Shown: positions 17,781 to 26,578, counted from the first letter of the stretch. The stretch is 64,000 bases of DNA from Bacillus sp. Marseille-Q1617 (GCF_903645295.1 NZ_CAHJXM010000002.1:1121674-1185673); one strand, 5' to 3'. Notes: generated from the letters alone by a model not told the origin. Program-made: numbers and translations.

Positions 17781-18575
17781 TTATAGCCTCATAGCATTTC
17801 TTCCTTGATCGATGCCGCTTGCTGTATGGGCGTCTGAGCCATACACGGTTTTAATACCAAGTGACCGGGCGCGCTCGACGATTTCCCAAGGAGGGTAAGA
17901 CTCGCCGCAGTGGGGTTTGATGACACCTGCACCGTTATAATCGAGTTCGAGCCCTCTCGCTGCTGCAGCCTCTAGGATAGAATGAATTTCATCTGTGAAT
18001 TTCTTTGAAGCAGGATAAAGCTTTTGGAATTTCTTTACGAGTGTGATATGCCCGATGCGGTTTGGCATGAAAGCTCCGAGATCGGCTTCGATGGATTTCA
18101 GCACTGTTCGGTAATAATGCGCATAGACAGCGTCAACAGAACCGTACCGGTCAATCATGCTGCTAAAAACCTCAGGACTGAAGTCAAGGCAGTCCCATTT
18201 ATTTTTGTGATGTAAGAAATGTACTGAAAGGATACTGTCATCCAATCGGGAACCCCAGCCATTCAGAAAATCGGCCGTTTCTTTTTCAAATCCTTCAATA
18301 TAATCGACTTCCAACCCCGTTCGAATGGTAATCTGATGTCTGTACTTCTCTTTCAGTTCCTCAATTGTATCGAAGTATGATGAAACATCTTCTTCATCCA
18401 TCCCGCTGTCCTGATCAGGCGTTGTATCTATAAAGCCGGCAGGAAGGGGAGCATGCTCGGTAAACGTCAGATGAGTATATTGAAGGGAGATGGCTCTTTC
18501 AATATATTGATGGAAGGAATCAGAACTTCCATGAGGACAGAAAGGAGTATGAATATGTCCATCGACCTTTTTCAT
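17781..18575 (-). CDS. hisJ: HisJ, PHP-type histidinol-phosphatase
   Basis: This 264-residue PHP-superfamily metal phosphatase removes phosphate from L-histidinol phosphate, the penultimate step of histidine synthesis. The metal ligands are visible in DGHIHTPFCPHG at the N-terminus, TFTEHAPLP, GLEVDYI, SVHFLH and the C-terminal YGSDAHTASGI. The ATG at 18575 matches the family start (MKKVDGHIHT) and follows AAGGAAGTG. An in-frame ATG at 18629 would add an unsupported extension. It is divergent from ezrA and distant from any his operon in this window, as for B. subtilis ytvP/hisJ. Confidence 0.92.
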   Translation of the reverse strand: MKKVDGHIHTPFCPHGSSDSFHQYIERAISLQYTHLTFTEHAPLPAGFIDTTPDQDSGMDEEDVSSYFDTIEELKEKYRHQITIRTGLEVDYIEGFEKETADFLNGWGSRLDDSILSVHFLHHKNKWDCLDFSPEVFSSMIDRYGSVDAVYAHYYRTVLKSIEADLGAFMPNRIGHITLVKKFQKLYPASKKFTDEIHSILEAAAARGLELDYNGAGVIKPHCGESYPPWEIVERARSLGIKTVYGSDAHTASGIDQGRNAMRL

Positions 18576-18702
18576 TAAAAAACACTTCCTTATTCCAAGT
18601 TCATCGACATTTTTGTATGTAAATTTCACTATTTTTAGAGAAAACAGTAAAATTTAGCTTTTTACAGTTGAAAAAATAGAATTTATTAGTCAAAAAATGT
18701 CG

Positions 18703-18731
18703 TTCTCATGGTATCATTATAACAATGAGAA
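18703..18731. promoter_or_regulatory. Dyad in the hisJ-ezrA divergent region
   Basis: TTCTCAT at 18703-18709 and ATGAGAA at 18725-18731 form perfect 7-bp arms around 15 bases that include CATTAT and TATAAC, possible -10 hexamers. This could be an operator; the regulator is unknown. Confidence 0.4.
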
Positions 18732-18794
18732 TTTATTAATGAAACTTTCAAATTGATATAGATGTCTACTGAATAGTTGAACAGGGGGCTTAAG

Positions 18795-20489
18795 ATGCAA
18801 TATGTCATCGCTGGAATCATACTAATCTTGATTTTATTCCTTATAGGAGTCTTATCCAGAAAGAAATATTATTCGGAAATTGACCGGTACGAAGCATGGA
18901 AGGTAGATATTATGAACCGCCCGATACCGGAGGAACTGTCTAAAGTCAAACAGCTTAATATGACTGGGCAGACGGAGCAGCTTTTCGAAGGCTGGAGACA
19001 GGGATGGGACGAGATCGTGGCTGTGCAGCTTCCTGATATTGAAGAATTGCTATTCGATGCAGAAGAATACACAGATAAGTTCCGTTTCAAGAAGACAAAA
19101 GAGACACTGGCTAAGATCGATGGGGTCCTTACCGACACAGAATCCAAAATCGACAACATCCTTCAGGAGCTGAACGAGCTTGTAGGCAGTGAAGAAAAGA
19201 ACAGGGAAGAAATCGAACTTTTACAAGAAGAATATCGTGGCAGCAAGAAGCAGCTGCTTGCATATCGCCATACATATGGCCAGGCGGCTAAGAAGATTGA
19301 AGCCGTGCTGGACACGCTCGCAAAAGAAATCGAACAATATAATGAACTGACAGATCAGGGGAATTATCTGGATGCACGTGAAATTGTGTTGAACCTGGGT
19401 CTGGAAATGAAGTCGATTGCCTATAAGATGGAGAGCATTCCTAAGCTGACCGCAGACTGCGAAAATATTCTTCCTTCCCAGTTATCTGAGCTGGAAGCCG
19501 GTTATGCCGAAATGACAGAGCAAGGCTACATACTCAACCATGTAGAAGTGGAAAAAGAAGTGAAGGCATTGAATGAAACGCTTTCCGGGTTCACTGAACG
19601 TCTTCAGTCTTTAGAAGTAGAAGAAGTGGAACAGGGATTGCAGGAAATCAAGAGTAAGGTTGAAATGCTGTATGATTTATTGGAAAAAGAAGTACATGCC
19701 AGACATTTTGTTCTTCAATACAAGGATGAAACGACTGAAGGATTAATAAAAGCAAAAGAAGAAAATGATGATATTCAATATGAAGTGAATCTGGTACAGC
19801 AAGGATACCATTTACATGAATCCGACCTTAAGGCACCACAGGAACTTCAGAAGAAAATCATACAATTATCAAAGCGCCATGAATTGGTCATCAATAAGGT
19901 TGAAAGCAATAAGACAGCTTACTCAACGCTGAGTGAAGAACTGAAGGAAATCAGAAACGGGCTAGAAGTACTTATCGGGGAACAGGCGGAATTTGCCTTA
20001 TTCCTGCAGACTTTAAGAAAAGATGAATTAACGACGCGTGAGAAAATTGCCGATCTTAAGAAAAAGACGGCAGAAGCAAGCAGGATGATCGCTAAAAGCA
20101 ATGTGCCGGGTCTGCCTGCAGATTACGATGATCTTCTGAATGAAGTTCACCGAAAGATCGAACAAGTGAACGCAAGCCTGACAGAAAAACCATTGAATAT
20201 GAAATTCATCCAGGAAACGCTGTTAGAAGCCGAAGATACAGTAGATCACTTCTATAACAAGACGCAGGTGCTGATTGAGAATGTTCTCCTTTCAGAGAAG
20301 ATCATTCAGTACGGAAACCGCTACAGAAGCCGTTATCATTCTGTACAGGAAGGGCTGCAGGCGGCAGAAGAAGCCTTCAGGCAATATGACTACCGCAAAG
20401 CGCTTGAGGAAGCAGCCACCACGATTGAAAAAGTGGAGCCGGGAGCTCTGAAAAAGATTGAAAAAATGATTAACCTGGAAGAACAGTAA
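18795..20489 (+). CDS. ezrA: EzrA, septation-ring regulator
   Basis: This 564-residue protein is a membrane-anchored negative regulator of FtsZ ring formation that also links division to wall synthesis. One N-terminal helix (YVIAGIILILILFLIGVL, residues 3-20) leaves the rest in the cytoplasm as spectrin-like coiled-coil repeats, seen here as long Glu/Lys/Gln-rich helices. Near the C-terminus, QYGNRYRSRYHSVQEGL carries the family's conserved QNR patch. The ATG at 18795 follows CAGGGGG. A TTG 18 bases upstream is in frame but lies before the ribosome site. Gene order ezrA-braB-nifZ-thiI matches B. subtilis. It has its own terminator. Confidence 0.95.
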   Translation: MQYVIAGIILILILFLIGVLSRKKYYSEIDRYEAWKVDIMNRPIPEELSKVKQLNMTGQTEQLFEGWRQGWDEIVAVQLPDIEELLFDAEEYTDKFRFKKTKETLAKIDGVLTDTESKIDNILQELNELVGSEEKNREEIELLQEEYRGSKKQLLAYRHTYGQAAKKIEAVLDTLAKEIEQYNELTDQGNYLDAREIVLNLGLEMKSIAYKMESIPKLTADCENILPSQLSELEAGYAEMTEQGYILNHVEVEKEVKALNETLSGFTERLQSLEVEEVEQGLQEIKSKVEMLYDLLEKEVHARHFVLQYKDETTEGLIKAKEENDDIQYEVNLVQQGYHLHESDLKAPQELQKKIIQLSKRHELVINKVESNKTAYSTLSEELKEIRNGLEVLIGEQAEFALFLQTLRKDELTTREKIADLKKKTAEASRMIAKSNVPGLPADYDDLLNEVHRKIEQVNASLTEKPLNMKFIQETLLEAEDTVDHFYNKTQVLIENVLLSEKIIQYGNRYRSRYHSVQEGLQAAEEAFRQYDYRKALEEAATTIEKVEPGALKKIEKMINLEEQ

Positions 20490-20494
20490 TCAGG

Positions 20495-20534
20495 AAAGCC
20501 AGCATGCCTATTAATATGGTGTGCTGGCTTTTTT
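20495..20534 (+). terminator. ezrA terminator
   Basis: AAAGCCAGCA pairs with TGCTGGCTTT across a 17-base loop and runs into T residues. Confidence 0.85.
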
Positions 20535-20557
20535 GTTGGAGTGATAAGTTGTAAAAA

Positions 20558-20601
20558 ATTAAAAGGTCCGCTGAAGAAAGTCACCTTTCTTCAGCGGACC
20601 T
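20558..20601 (-). terminator. braB terminator
   Basis: A 17-bp stem, AGGTCCGCTGAAGAAAG at 20564-20580 with its complement at 20585-20601, has a four-base loop. On the minus strand it is followed by TTTTAATTTTTT. Confidence 0.92.
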
Positions 20602-20622
20602 GAAAACAAATACGTTACTAAA

Positions 20623-21960
20623 TCAAGCTTCGATAATTCGTTTTGATGCACCTGCAAGGATAGCTATGACATATCCAATGACAGCTCCAGCTATTGCAGG
20701 TAAGATCCAACCGATTCCTTCAGCATAGAAAGGAAGGAAGCTCAAAGCACTGCTCACAGCACTTACATCCATTCCAGCTGTCTTAAGGCCGTCAATCAAG
20801 CTGATTAGTACTGTCGGTACTAAAGCACCAATGTAAACCATGGAATAACCATTGAACCAATTATGCATGAACGATAACAGGATCAATACAATCGCCAATG
20901 GATAAATGATGATGAGTACCGGCAAAGAAACGGCAATCAGCTGAGTCAATCCGATATTGGCAATCAACATGCTGAAGGCAGACAAAATAATGACCAGCTT
21001 TGGATACGATACAGGTGAAATCTTCGAAAAGTATTGGGCACAAGCTGAAACCAATCCAACAGATGTGGTAATGCACGCAAATGTGATGGCAAGTCCCAGA
21101 ATCACTGCACCTAAAGAACCAAACAAGTGGTTTGCTGATGCAGAAAGAATCGCTCCTCCGTTAGCCTGGGCACCGATTGAATCCGTACTCGTGGCGCCGA
21201 TATAGCTAAGGGACAGGTACACAAGTGCCAATCCGGCTGCAGCGATGAAGCCCGCAATGATTGTGATCCTTGTCAGGCTTGTCTTACTCGTGATGCCGCG
21301 ATCCTTTATGGCGTTGATGACGACAATCCCGAATACTAACGCCGCAATTGTATCCATTGTCAGATAGCCTTCAATGAACCCTTTAAAGAGTGCACCATCC
21401 TGGTAAGCAGGATTCGGTTCGCCGAAGCTCCCCATAGGAGTTACAATGCTTTTCACTACCAATATGGTTAGAATGATGAGCAAAGACGGTGTCAGAATCT
21501 TCCCTATCCTGTCAACAAGCTTGGAAGGATTCATCGCAAGCCAAGCTGTAAGGGCAAAAAAGATAATCGAATAGATAAGAAGGGAAACCCCGTATTTTGC
21601 TGTATCTTCAGAAAGGAAAGGAATGATGCCGATTTCATACGCAACAGTGCCGGTTCTTGGTATTCCGAAAAACGGGCCGATTGCAAGATACATAATAATC
21701 GTAAAAATTAATCCGAATATCGGATGTACACGGTTTGCAAGAGTTTGAAGATCTCCGCCGGATTTGGCGATGGCGATTACCCCCATTAATGGGAGACCCA
21801 CTCCTGTGATCAAAAATCCGATGATCCCTGTCCATACTTGATCGCCTGCCTGTTGACCAAGGAATGGAGGAAAAATCATATTTCCAGCTCCAAGGAAAAG
21901 AGCGAAGAGCATAAGACCAACAGTTAAAACACCACTGAATGACAGCGCTTTCTCGTTCAT
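20623..21960 (-). CDS. braB: Branched-chain amino acid:cation symporter (LIVCS/BrnQ family)
   Basis: This 445-residue polytopic membrane protein has about 12 hydrophobic helices and is predicted to import leucine, isoleucine and valine with sodium or protons. The family hallmark LFALFLGAGNMIFPPFLGQQAG is at the N-terminus, followed by GIPRTGTVAYEIG. The ATG at 21960 follows GGAGGGG. A perfect cre motif lies 16-29 bases upstream, in the leader between promoter and ribosome site, where CcpA binding could act as a roadblock. Position between ezrA and nifZ matches B. subtilis braB. It is transcribed alone. Confidence 0.93.
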   Translation of the reverse strand: MNEKALSFSGVLTVGLMLFALFLGAGNMIFPPFLGQQAGDQVWTGIIGFLITGVGLPLMGVIAIAKSGGDLQTLANRVHPIFGLIFTIIMYLAIGPFFGIPRTGTVAYEIGIIPFLSEDTAKYGVSLLIYSIIFFALTAWLAMNPSKLVDRIGKILTPSLLIILTILVVKSIVTPMGSFGEPNPAYQDGALFKGFIEGYLTMDTIAALVFGIVVINAIKDRGITSKTSLTRITIIAGFIAAAGLALVYLSLSYIGATSTDSIGAQANGGAILSASANHLFGSLGAVILGLAITFACITTSVGLVSACAQYFSKISPVSYPKLVIILSAFSMLIANIGLTQLIAVSLPVLIIIYPLAIVLILLSFMHNWFNGYSMVYIGALVPTVLISLIDGLKTAGMDVSAVSSALSFLPFYAEGIGWILPAIAGAVIGYVIAILAGASKRIIEA

Positions 21961-21975
21961 ATATACCCCTCCGTT

Positions 21976-21989
21976 TGTAAACGTTATCA
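21976..21989. promoter_or_regulatory. Perfect cre (CcpA) match in the braB leader
   Basis: TGTAAACGTTATCA matches all 14 positions of TGWAANCGNTNWCA on the plus strand. It lies just upstream of the braB ribosome site. The remainder of the 21990-22216 gap is AT-rich with no other feature I can support. Confidence 0.7.
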
Positions 21990-22216
21990 TGAGCAAAACT
22001 ATCTTATCATATCCATGTAGAAAAATGTCGAAAAACTAAATAGTCTTACAATTTAGTATATTTAAATAACTTCCTTCCTTCATCACCTAAATGATTGTCG
22101 CAAATTTCATTAGAGTTATCAATGGTTATTTTTATAAAATATTAAAAAATTTGAACGTTTTTCTTTAATAACATTATTATTTTAATAATAATCGCTGTGC
22201 ATTTTTTTAATTTGAT

Positions 22217-22244
22217 TTGGGAAAAAAAGATTTTGTGATAAGAT
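22217..22244 (+). promoter_or_regulatory. Promoter of nifZ-thiI
   Basis: TTGGGA at 22217-22222 and TAAGAT at 22239-22244 are spaced by 16 bp, about 35 bases before the GTG start. Confidence 0.6.
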
Positions 22245-22278
22245 TAATGATTGGATAGAACTAAAGAAGGTGTATAGC

Positions 22279-23430
22279 GTGATATATTTTGATAATGCAG
22301 CAACCACAAGGCCATATCAGGAAGCTTTGGATGCTTTTTTGAAAGTGAATGAAGTCTACTTTGCCAACCCTTCATCCATTCATTCATTTGGGGGCCGGGT
22401 GGAAAAACTGATTTCACAGTCAAGGAAACAAATTGCCGGCCTCTTAAAAATCAAAGAGAAGGAAGTATTTTTCACTTCTGGCGGCACAGAGTCGAATAAT
22501 TTAGCCATCAAAGGGACGGCTTTACAATATGGATATAGAGGGAAGCATATTATTACGACCAAAATCGAACATCCTTCTGTATCTAATACAATGAAGCAAT
22601 TGGAGTCAATTGGATACTCTGTTACTTATCTTGATGTCAATGAATCGGGAATAGTCGATCCTTATGAGGTCGAAAAAGCGATTCAGAATGATACGATCCT
22701 TGTATCGATCATGCACGTAAATAATGAAATAGGGTCGATTCAGCCAATCGAAGAAATCGGGTCCATATTAAAAAATCACTCCAAAATCATCTTTCATGTG
22801 GATGGTGTGCAGGCATGCGGTAAAATTCCCGTATCCCTGCCGGGTGATCAAATTGATTTATACAGTATTTCCGCACATAAGATCCATGGCCTTAAAGGGA
22901 CAGGTATGCTTTTCGTAAGAGATGGTGTGAACATCTCCCCGCTTCTTTCCGGAGGCGAGCAGGAAGGAAATATAAGAAGCGGGACAGAAAACACGGGCGG
23001 CATCGTTTCTTTTGCAAAAGCGATGAGGATGTATATGGAAGAAAGCCGGGAACACTTCAGCAGGATGAAGGATATTCAAAGTTATTTAAGGAAAGAACTG
23101 ATAAAAATAGCTGGAGTGAACATTCATACACCTCAAATGGAAAGTGCACATCATATCCTTAACTTCTCCATTAAAGACTTCAAGAGCGAAATAGTCGTAC
23201 ATGCTTTGGATCAACATGAGGTGTACGTCTCCACTACAAGTGCGTGTTCATCAAAGAAAAGCAAGCCGAGTCAGACACTTTTATCAATGGGAGTGGGAGA
23301 AGACCTTGCAGACCGGGCGATCAGAATAAGCTTGTCCTTTCATAACACAATGGAAGAAGCGGAGCGATTTGTTCAGCTGCTAAAACAAGAAACAGCCCAA
23401 TTACAGAAAACAATGAGGAGATCACGATGA
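22279..23430 (+). CDS. nifZ: Cysteine desulfurase (NifZ/IscS type) dedicated to thiI
   Basis: This 383-residue PLP enzyme releases sulfur from cysteine as a protein persulfide and passes it to ThiI for 4-thiouridine in tRNA. The N-terminal YFDNAATT, TSGGTESNN and the PLP lysine K201 in SAHKIHG are seen. The catalytic cysteine C323 sits in TSACSSKK. The GTG at 22279 follows AAGAAGG at 22264-22270; an in-frame GTG at 22270 overlaps that ribosome site and is rejected. It overlaps thiI by four bases (ATGA), which indicates translational coupling and fits the B. subtilis nifZ-thiI pair. Confidence 0.93.
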   Translation: MIYFDNAATTRPYQEALDAFLKVNEVYFANPSSIHSFGGRVEKLISQSRKQIAGLLKIKEKEVFFTSGGTESNNLAIKGTALQYGYRGKHIITTKIEHPSVSNTMKQLESIGYSVTYLDVNESGIVDPYEVEKAIQNDTILVSIMHVNNEIGSIQPIEEIGSILKNHSKIIFHVDGVQACGKIPVSLPGDQIDLYSISAHKIHGLKGTGMLFVRDGVNISPLLSGGEQEGNIRSGTENTGGIVSFAKAMRMYMEESREHFSRMKDIQSYLRKELIKIAGVNIHTPQMESAHHILNFSIKDFKSEIVVHALDQHEVYVSTTSACSSKKSKPSQTLLSMGVGEDLADRAIRISLSFHNTMEEAERFVQLLKQETAQLQKTMRRSR

Positions 23431-24638
23431 AATACAATCGAATTCTAGTCAGATACGGTGAGATTTCTACAAAAGGAAGAAACCGCAAAAAGTTCACATC
23501 AAAGCTTAGAGAGAATATTGTTCAGGCGTTAAAGGATATTCCAGGGATATCAGTGTCTGCAAGCCGCGACCGACTGCATATCCTATTGGGGGAGGAAAAC
23601 GGGGAAGAAGTCATACCGCGTCTTCAAAAGATCTTCGGTATCCAATCATTCAGCCCTGTAGTGAAAGTTGAACGTGATATAGAAGAAATTTGCAAAGCAG
23701 GAGCGGCATTGGTGCAAAAGAGCTTTGAACCAGGTAAAACTTTTAAGGTGTCAGCCCGCCGTGCAGATAAGCATTTTCCTCTTGAGACCAACGAAATCAA
23801 TTATGAAGTCGGTTCCTACATTTTAAGGAATACGGAAGGTCTGACAGTAGATGTCAAAAACCCGGATATTAAATTAAATGTAGAAGTAAGAAAGGAAGGG
23901 GTTTATCTTTCCTCAGAAATTTACCCTGGTTCGACCGGGATGCCGGTAGGGGCAAGTGGAAAGGCTATGCTGATGCTGTCAGGCGGTATCGACAGCCCGG
24001 TTGCCGGATATTTAACCATGAAGCGCGGAGTGGAAATTGAAGCGGTCCATTTTCACAGCCCTCCTTTTACAAGTGAACGGGCAAAGCAGAAAGTGATTGA
24101 TCTTTCAAGAAAACTTTCAGCTTTTAGCGGCAGCATCAAATTACATGTGGTACCTTTTACAAAAATTCAGCAGACGATTCATGATCAGGTGCCTGAGAAC
24201 TATACCATGACATCAACGAGACGAATGATGCTGAAGATAGCTGATAAAATCCGTCAGCAGAATGAGGGTCTTGCCTTGATCACCGGAGAAAGCCTCGGCC
24301 AGGTAGCGAGTCAGACGCTTGAGAGCATGCAGGCGATTAATGATGTTACAAATACTCCTGTCTTGAGGCCGCTGATCGCCATGGATAAATTGGAAATTAT
24401 CGATATCGCCCAAAAAATCGATACTCATGATATATCGATCCTTCCTTATGAGGATTGCTGTACGATCTTTACACCGCCTGCACCGAAAACGAGACCAAAA
24501 AAAGAAAAGATCCAGTACTATGAAAGCTTTGTTGATTTTGAGCTTTTAATAAATGAAGCCGTCAAGGAAACCGAGACCATCACCATCAATGGAGCAGCAG
24601 ATACTGCACTGGAAGAAAGCTTTGATGACCTCCTCTAA
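23427..24638 (+). CDS. thiI: ThiI, tRNA 4-thiouridine synthase
   Basis: This 403-residue enzyme adenylates uridine-8 of tRNA and inserts sulfur to form 4-thiouridine. An N-terminal ferredoxin-like plus THUMP domain (about 1-165) precedes the PP-loop ATP pyrophosphatase domain with SGGIDSPV at 185-192. The protein ends at 403 residues without the C-terminal rhodanese domain of E. coli ThiI, as usual in Bacilli, so sulfur must come directly from the adjacent desulfurase. Start and stop overlap with the preceding gene confirms the operon. No separate terminator is seen before the ssp gene. Confidence 0.95.
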   Translation: MKYNRILVRYGEISTKGRNRKKFTSKLRENIVQALKDIPGISVSASRDRLHILLGEENGEEVIPRLQKIFGIQSFSPVVKVERDIEEICKAGAALVQKSFEPGKTFKVSARRADKHFPLETNEINYEVGSYILRNTEGLTVDVKNPDIKLNVEVRKEGVYLSSEIYPGSTGMPVGASGKAMLMLSGGIDSPVAGYLTMKRGVEIEAVHFHSPPFTSERAKQKVIDLSRKLSAFSGSIKLHVVPFTKIQQTIHDQVPENYTMTSTRRMMLKIADKIRQQNEGLALITGESLGQVASQTLESMQAINDVTNTPVLRPLIAMDKLEIIDIAQKIDTHDISILPYEDCCTIFTPPAPKTRPKKEKIQYYESFVDFELLINEAVKETETITINGAADTALEESFDDLL

Positions 24639-24665
24639 ATAGGAACATTTACCAGTGAAATTCGT

Positions 24666-24696
24666 TGCATGAAGCCATGTGTTTTCGCGCAATCTA
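24666..24696 (+). promoter_or_regulatory. SigmaG-like promoter of the ssp gene
   Basis: TGCATGA (24666-24672) and CAATCTA (24690-24696), 17 bp apart, resemble the forespore sigmaG pattern (TGnATA ... CATnnTA). The match is partial, but the gene class makes it likely. Confidence 0.5.
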
Positions 24697-24727
24697 TACT
24701 CAACAAGCAACGAGGAGGTGAAAACAC

Positions 24728-24934
24728 ATGGCAGACAACAGAAGTTCTAACCAACTAGTAGCTCCTGGAGCTCAACAAGCAATCGACCAAATGAAATACG
24801 AAATCGCTTCTGAATTCGGAGTTCAACTTGGTCCAGATGCAACTGCACGCGCTAACGGTTCTGTAGGTGGTGAAATCACTAAGCGTTTAGTCCAAATGGC
24901 TGAACAACAAATCGGTGGCGGATACCAAAAATAA
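24728..24934 (+). CDS. Small acid-soluble spore protein, alpha/beta type
   Basis: This 68-residue DNA-binding protein coats forespore DNA, protects it from UV and heat, and is degraded at germination. The family core is complete. [23 protein letters not shown] includes the germination-protease cleavage region (EIASEFGV), and [18 protein letters not shown] forms the second helix. A strong ribosome site (AGGAGGTG) precedes the ATG. The sigmaG-like promoter and immediate terminator make it a single-gene unit next to thiI, as for sspA in B. subtilis. Which paralogue name applies cannot be decided, so no symbol is given. Confidence 0.96.
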   Translation: MADNRSSNQLVAPGAQQAIDQMKYEIASEFGVQLGPDATARANGSVGGEITKRLVQMAEQQIGGGYQK

Positions 24935-24953
24935 TTAAATACAATGGCTACAA

Positions 24954-24978
24954 GGAGCGGGGCTGACCCGCTCCTTTT
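24954..24978 (+). terminator. ssp terminator
   Basis: GGAGCGGG pairs with CCCGCTCC around five bases and is followed by TTTT. Confidence 0.9.
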
Positions 24979-25000
24979 AATTATGTCCCGGCATTCCAGG

Positions 25001-25069
25001 CCGCAGTTGATTTCCGTGGAAGACTTCGCTTTCCGCGGGTAGCCCGTGAGCCTCCTCGGCGAGCTGTGC
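25001..25069 (-). repeat. O1 repeat, part 1 (interrupted by the IS3 element)
   Basis: This is one end of the O1 family in reverse orientation (GTTGATTTCCGTGGAAGACT and CTTTCCGCGGGT). It continues at 26505 on the far side of the insertion sequence. Confidence 0.85.
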
Positions 25070-25118
25070 TGCACCCCTATTGTTGGACACCCATCCAACA
25101 ATAGGAGGTGCCCGTCAA

Positions 25119-25637
25119 ATGGCTAAGTTTACCCAAGAGTTTAAACTTCATGTTGCCAAGCGTTATCTCAATGAATTGGTCAGTTATCGAGACCTAGCGA
25201 ATCAAGTGGGTGTTGATGATTCGATTCTCCGCTACTGGGTGATGTTAGTTCGTCACCACGGTGATCAAGCTTTTACCTTTCCCTATACAAACTATCCTCG
25301 TGCCTTTAAACTGAGGGTAATTCAATTTATTACGGAAAAGAATTACTCCATTCGAGAGGCATCAGCCATTTTTCATATCCCAGATCCATGTATGGTTCGC
25401 AGGTGGAAGAAAAAGTGGGAGACAGCTGGAGAAGATGCCCTTGAACCTAAAGGAAAGGGGCTTTCTACAATGACTTCTAATAACAAGAATAAAAAGGCCA
25501 AAGACAACTCTTCCAACCAGTCGGTAGAAGATATGAAAAAAGAACTTGAATACCTTCGTATGGAGAACGCCTATTTAAAAAAGCTGAAAGCCTTAGTTCA
25601 GGAAGAACAATCACCAACGAAATCAAAGCGAAAGTAG
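25119..25637 (+). CDS. IS3-family transposase OrfA (helix-turn-helix subunit)
   Basis: This 172-residue protein carries two helix-turn-helix regions (about residues 10-50, YRDLANQVGVDDSILRYWV, and 60-105, SIREASAIFHIPDPCMVRRW). A basic linker and a C-terminal leucine-heptad helix (MKKELEYLRMENAYLKKLKA) follow. In the IS150 group OrfA binds the inverted repeats and can limit transposition. The ATG at 25119 follows AGGAGGTG; an in-frame start at 25080 is upstream of it. The heptamer A-AAA-AAG at 25577-25583 lies in frame within the leucine helix, where ribosomes can slip by -1 into orfB. Confidence 0.92.
   Translation: MAKFTQEFKLHVAKRYLNELVSYRDLANQVGVDDSILRYWVMLVRHHGDQAFTFPYTNYPRAFKLRVIQFITEKNYSIREASAIFHIPDPCMVRRWKKKWETAGEDALEPKGKGLSTMTSNNKNKKAKDNSSNQSVEDMKKELEYLRMENAYLKKLKALVQEEQSPTKSKRK
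25577..25583 (+). promoter_or_regulatory. Programmed -1 frameshift site
   Basis: AAAAAAG lies in the orfA frame as A-AAA-AAG, the standard slippery heptamer of IS3 elements. After slippage the reading continues through an open frame into orfB. Confidence 0.85.
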
Positions 25638-26476
25638 TGTATGAACTAAGGAATGAATTCCCGGTGACTCGAACGATAAAAGTAGCCAAGATGCCCAAAA
25701 GTACTTACTACAACCTCATTAAAAAGTGGAGCCAACCAGACCCTGACCGTAAATGGAAAAGGAGAATACATTTCATTTACCATAGACATTCAGGTCGGTT
25801 TGGTTACCGTCGCATTACCGACGTGCTTCAGGAAAAAGGATATTCGATCAATAAAAAGAAAGTACTTCGAATTATGAGAGACCTCGGACTTAAATGCATG
25901 GTGCGAATGAAAAAGTACAAATCGTATAAAGGAGAAGTCGGAAAAGCAGCTCCAAACATTTTAAACCGTAACTTTAGTGCCAAAAAACCTAACCAAAAGT
26001 GGGTGACGGACATTACGGAATTTGCATTGTTTGGACAAAAGCTATATCTGTCTCCGATTTTAGACCTGTTTAACGGCGAAATCATCACCTACACGATTCA
26101 ATCAAGGCCGACATTTGATTTGGTTGAAACGATGTTGGCACAAGGTTTAAAACATGTAAACGAAGGTGACGAGCTCTTAATTCATTCCGACCAGGGTTGG
26201 CACTATCGAATGGCCCAGTACCGAAGGGTACTGAAGGAACACAACATCACCCAAAGTATGTCTCGCAAAGGAAACTGTTATGACAACTCTGTCATGGAAA
26301 ACTTTTTTGGAATCCTAAAATCAGAATTCCTTTATCTACAAGATTTTGATAGTATCGAGCACTTTAAAGACGAACTTGAACAATACATGCATTACTACAA
26401 CCATTTGAGAATTAAATCAAGGTTGAAACGGAAAAGTCCAGTAGCTTATCGACTTAGTACAGAATTAGCTGCTTAA
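25637..26476 (+). CDS. IS3-family transposase OrfB (DDE integrase domain)
   Basis: This 279-residue catalytic part belongs to the IS3 rve integrase superfamily. The DDE residues are visible in WVTDITEF, LIHSDQGWHY and NCYDNSVMENFF, followed by the YNHLRIKSRLKRKSPV end typical of the family. The frame lies -1 relative to orfA and stays open upstream to the slippage site at 25577. A fused OrfAB protein (about 450 residues) is therefore the likely transposase, and the ATG at 25637 may not be a real start. No stop or frameshift is seen. Confidence 0.92.
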   Translation: MYELRNEFPVTRTIKVAKMPKSTYYNLIKKWSQPDPDRKWKRRIHFIYHRHSGRFGYRRITDVLQEKGYSINKKKVLRIMRDLGLKCMVRMKKYKSYKGEVGKAAPNILNRNFSAKKPNQKWVTDITEFALFGQKLYLSPILDLFNGEIITYTIQSRPTFDLVETMLAQGLKHVNEGDELLIHSDQGWHYRMAQYRRVLKEHNITQSMSRKGNCYDNSVMENFFGILKSEFLYLQDFDSIEHFKDELEQYMHYYNHLRIKSRLKRKSPVAYRLSTELAA

Positions 26477-26504
26477 CAAATAAGTGTCCAACTTTATGGG
26501 TCCA

Positions 26505-26578
26505 GTGCACGAGCCTGCGGGGTCTCACATTAGCAACTTTTCCCGCAGGAGTCTTCGTCTTCCACTCCAATTAAATGC
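26505..26578 (-). repeat. O1 repeat, part 2
   Basis: This is the other half of the O1 copy split by the insertion sequence: GCCTGCGGGGTCTCAC, then CCCGCAGGAGTCTTCGTCTT and the end CCACTCCAATTAAATGCT. Confidence 0.85.

Larger units (their letters stand above)
25070..26504 (+). mobile_element. IS3-family (IS150-type) insertion sequence, apparently intact
   Basis: The 1435-bp element starts TGCACCCCTATTGTTGGACA and ends, reversed, TGGACCCATAAAGTTGGACA; the ends agree at most positions over 24 bp. GTGC is found on both sides (25066-25069 and 26505-26508) and looks like a 4-bp target duplication. Inside are overlapping orfA and orfB with an A6G slippage site. Both frames are open and the catalytic motif is present, so it may be active. 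Confidence 0.9.

Noticed and set aside
18703..18731. Fur or PerR box before ezrA
   Set aside because: The arms and spacing do not match either consensus.
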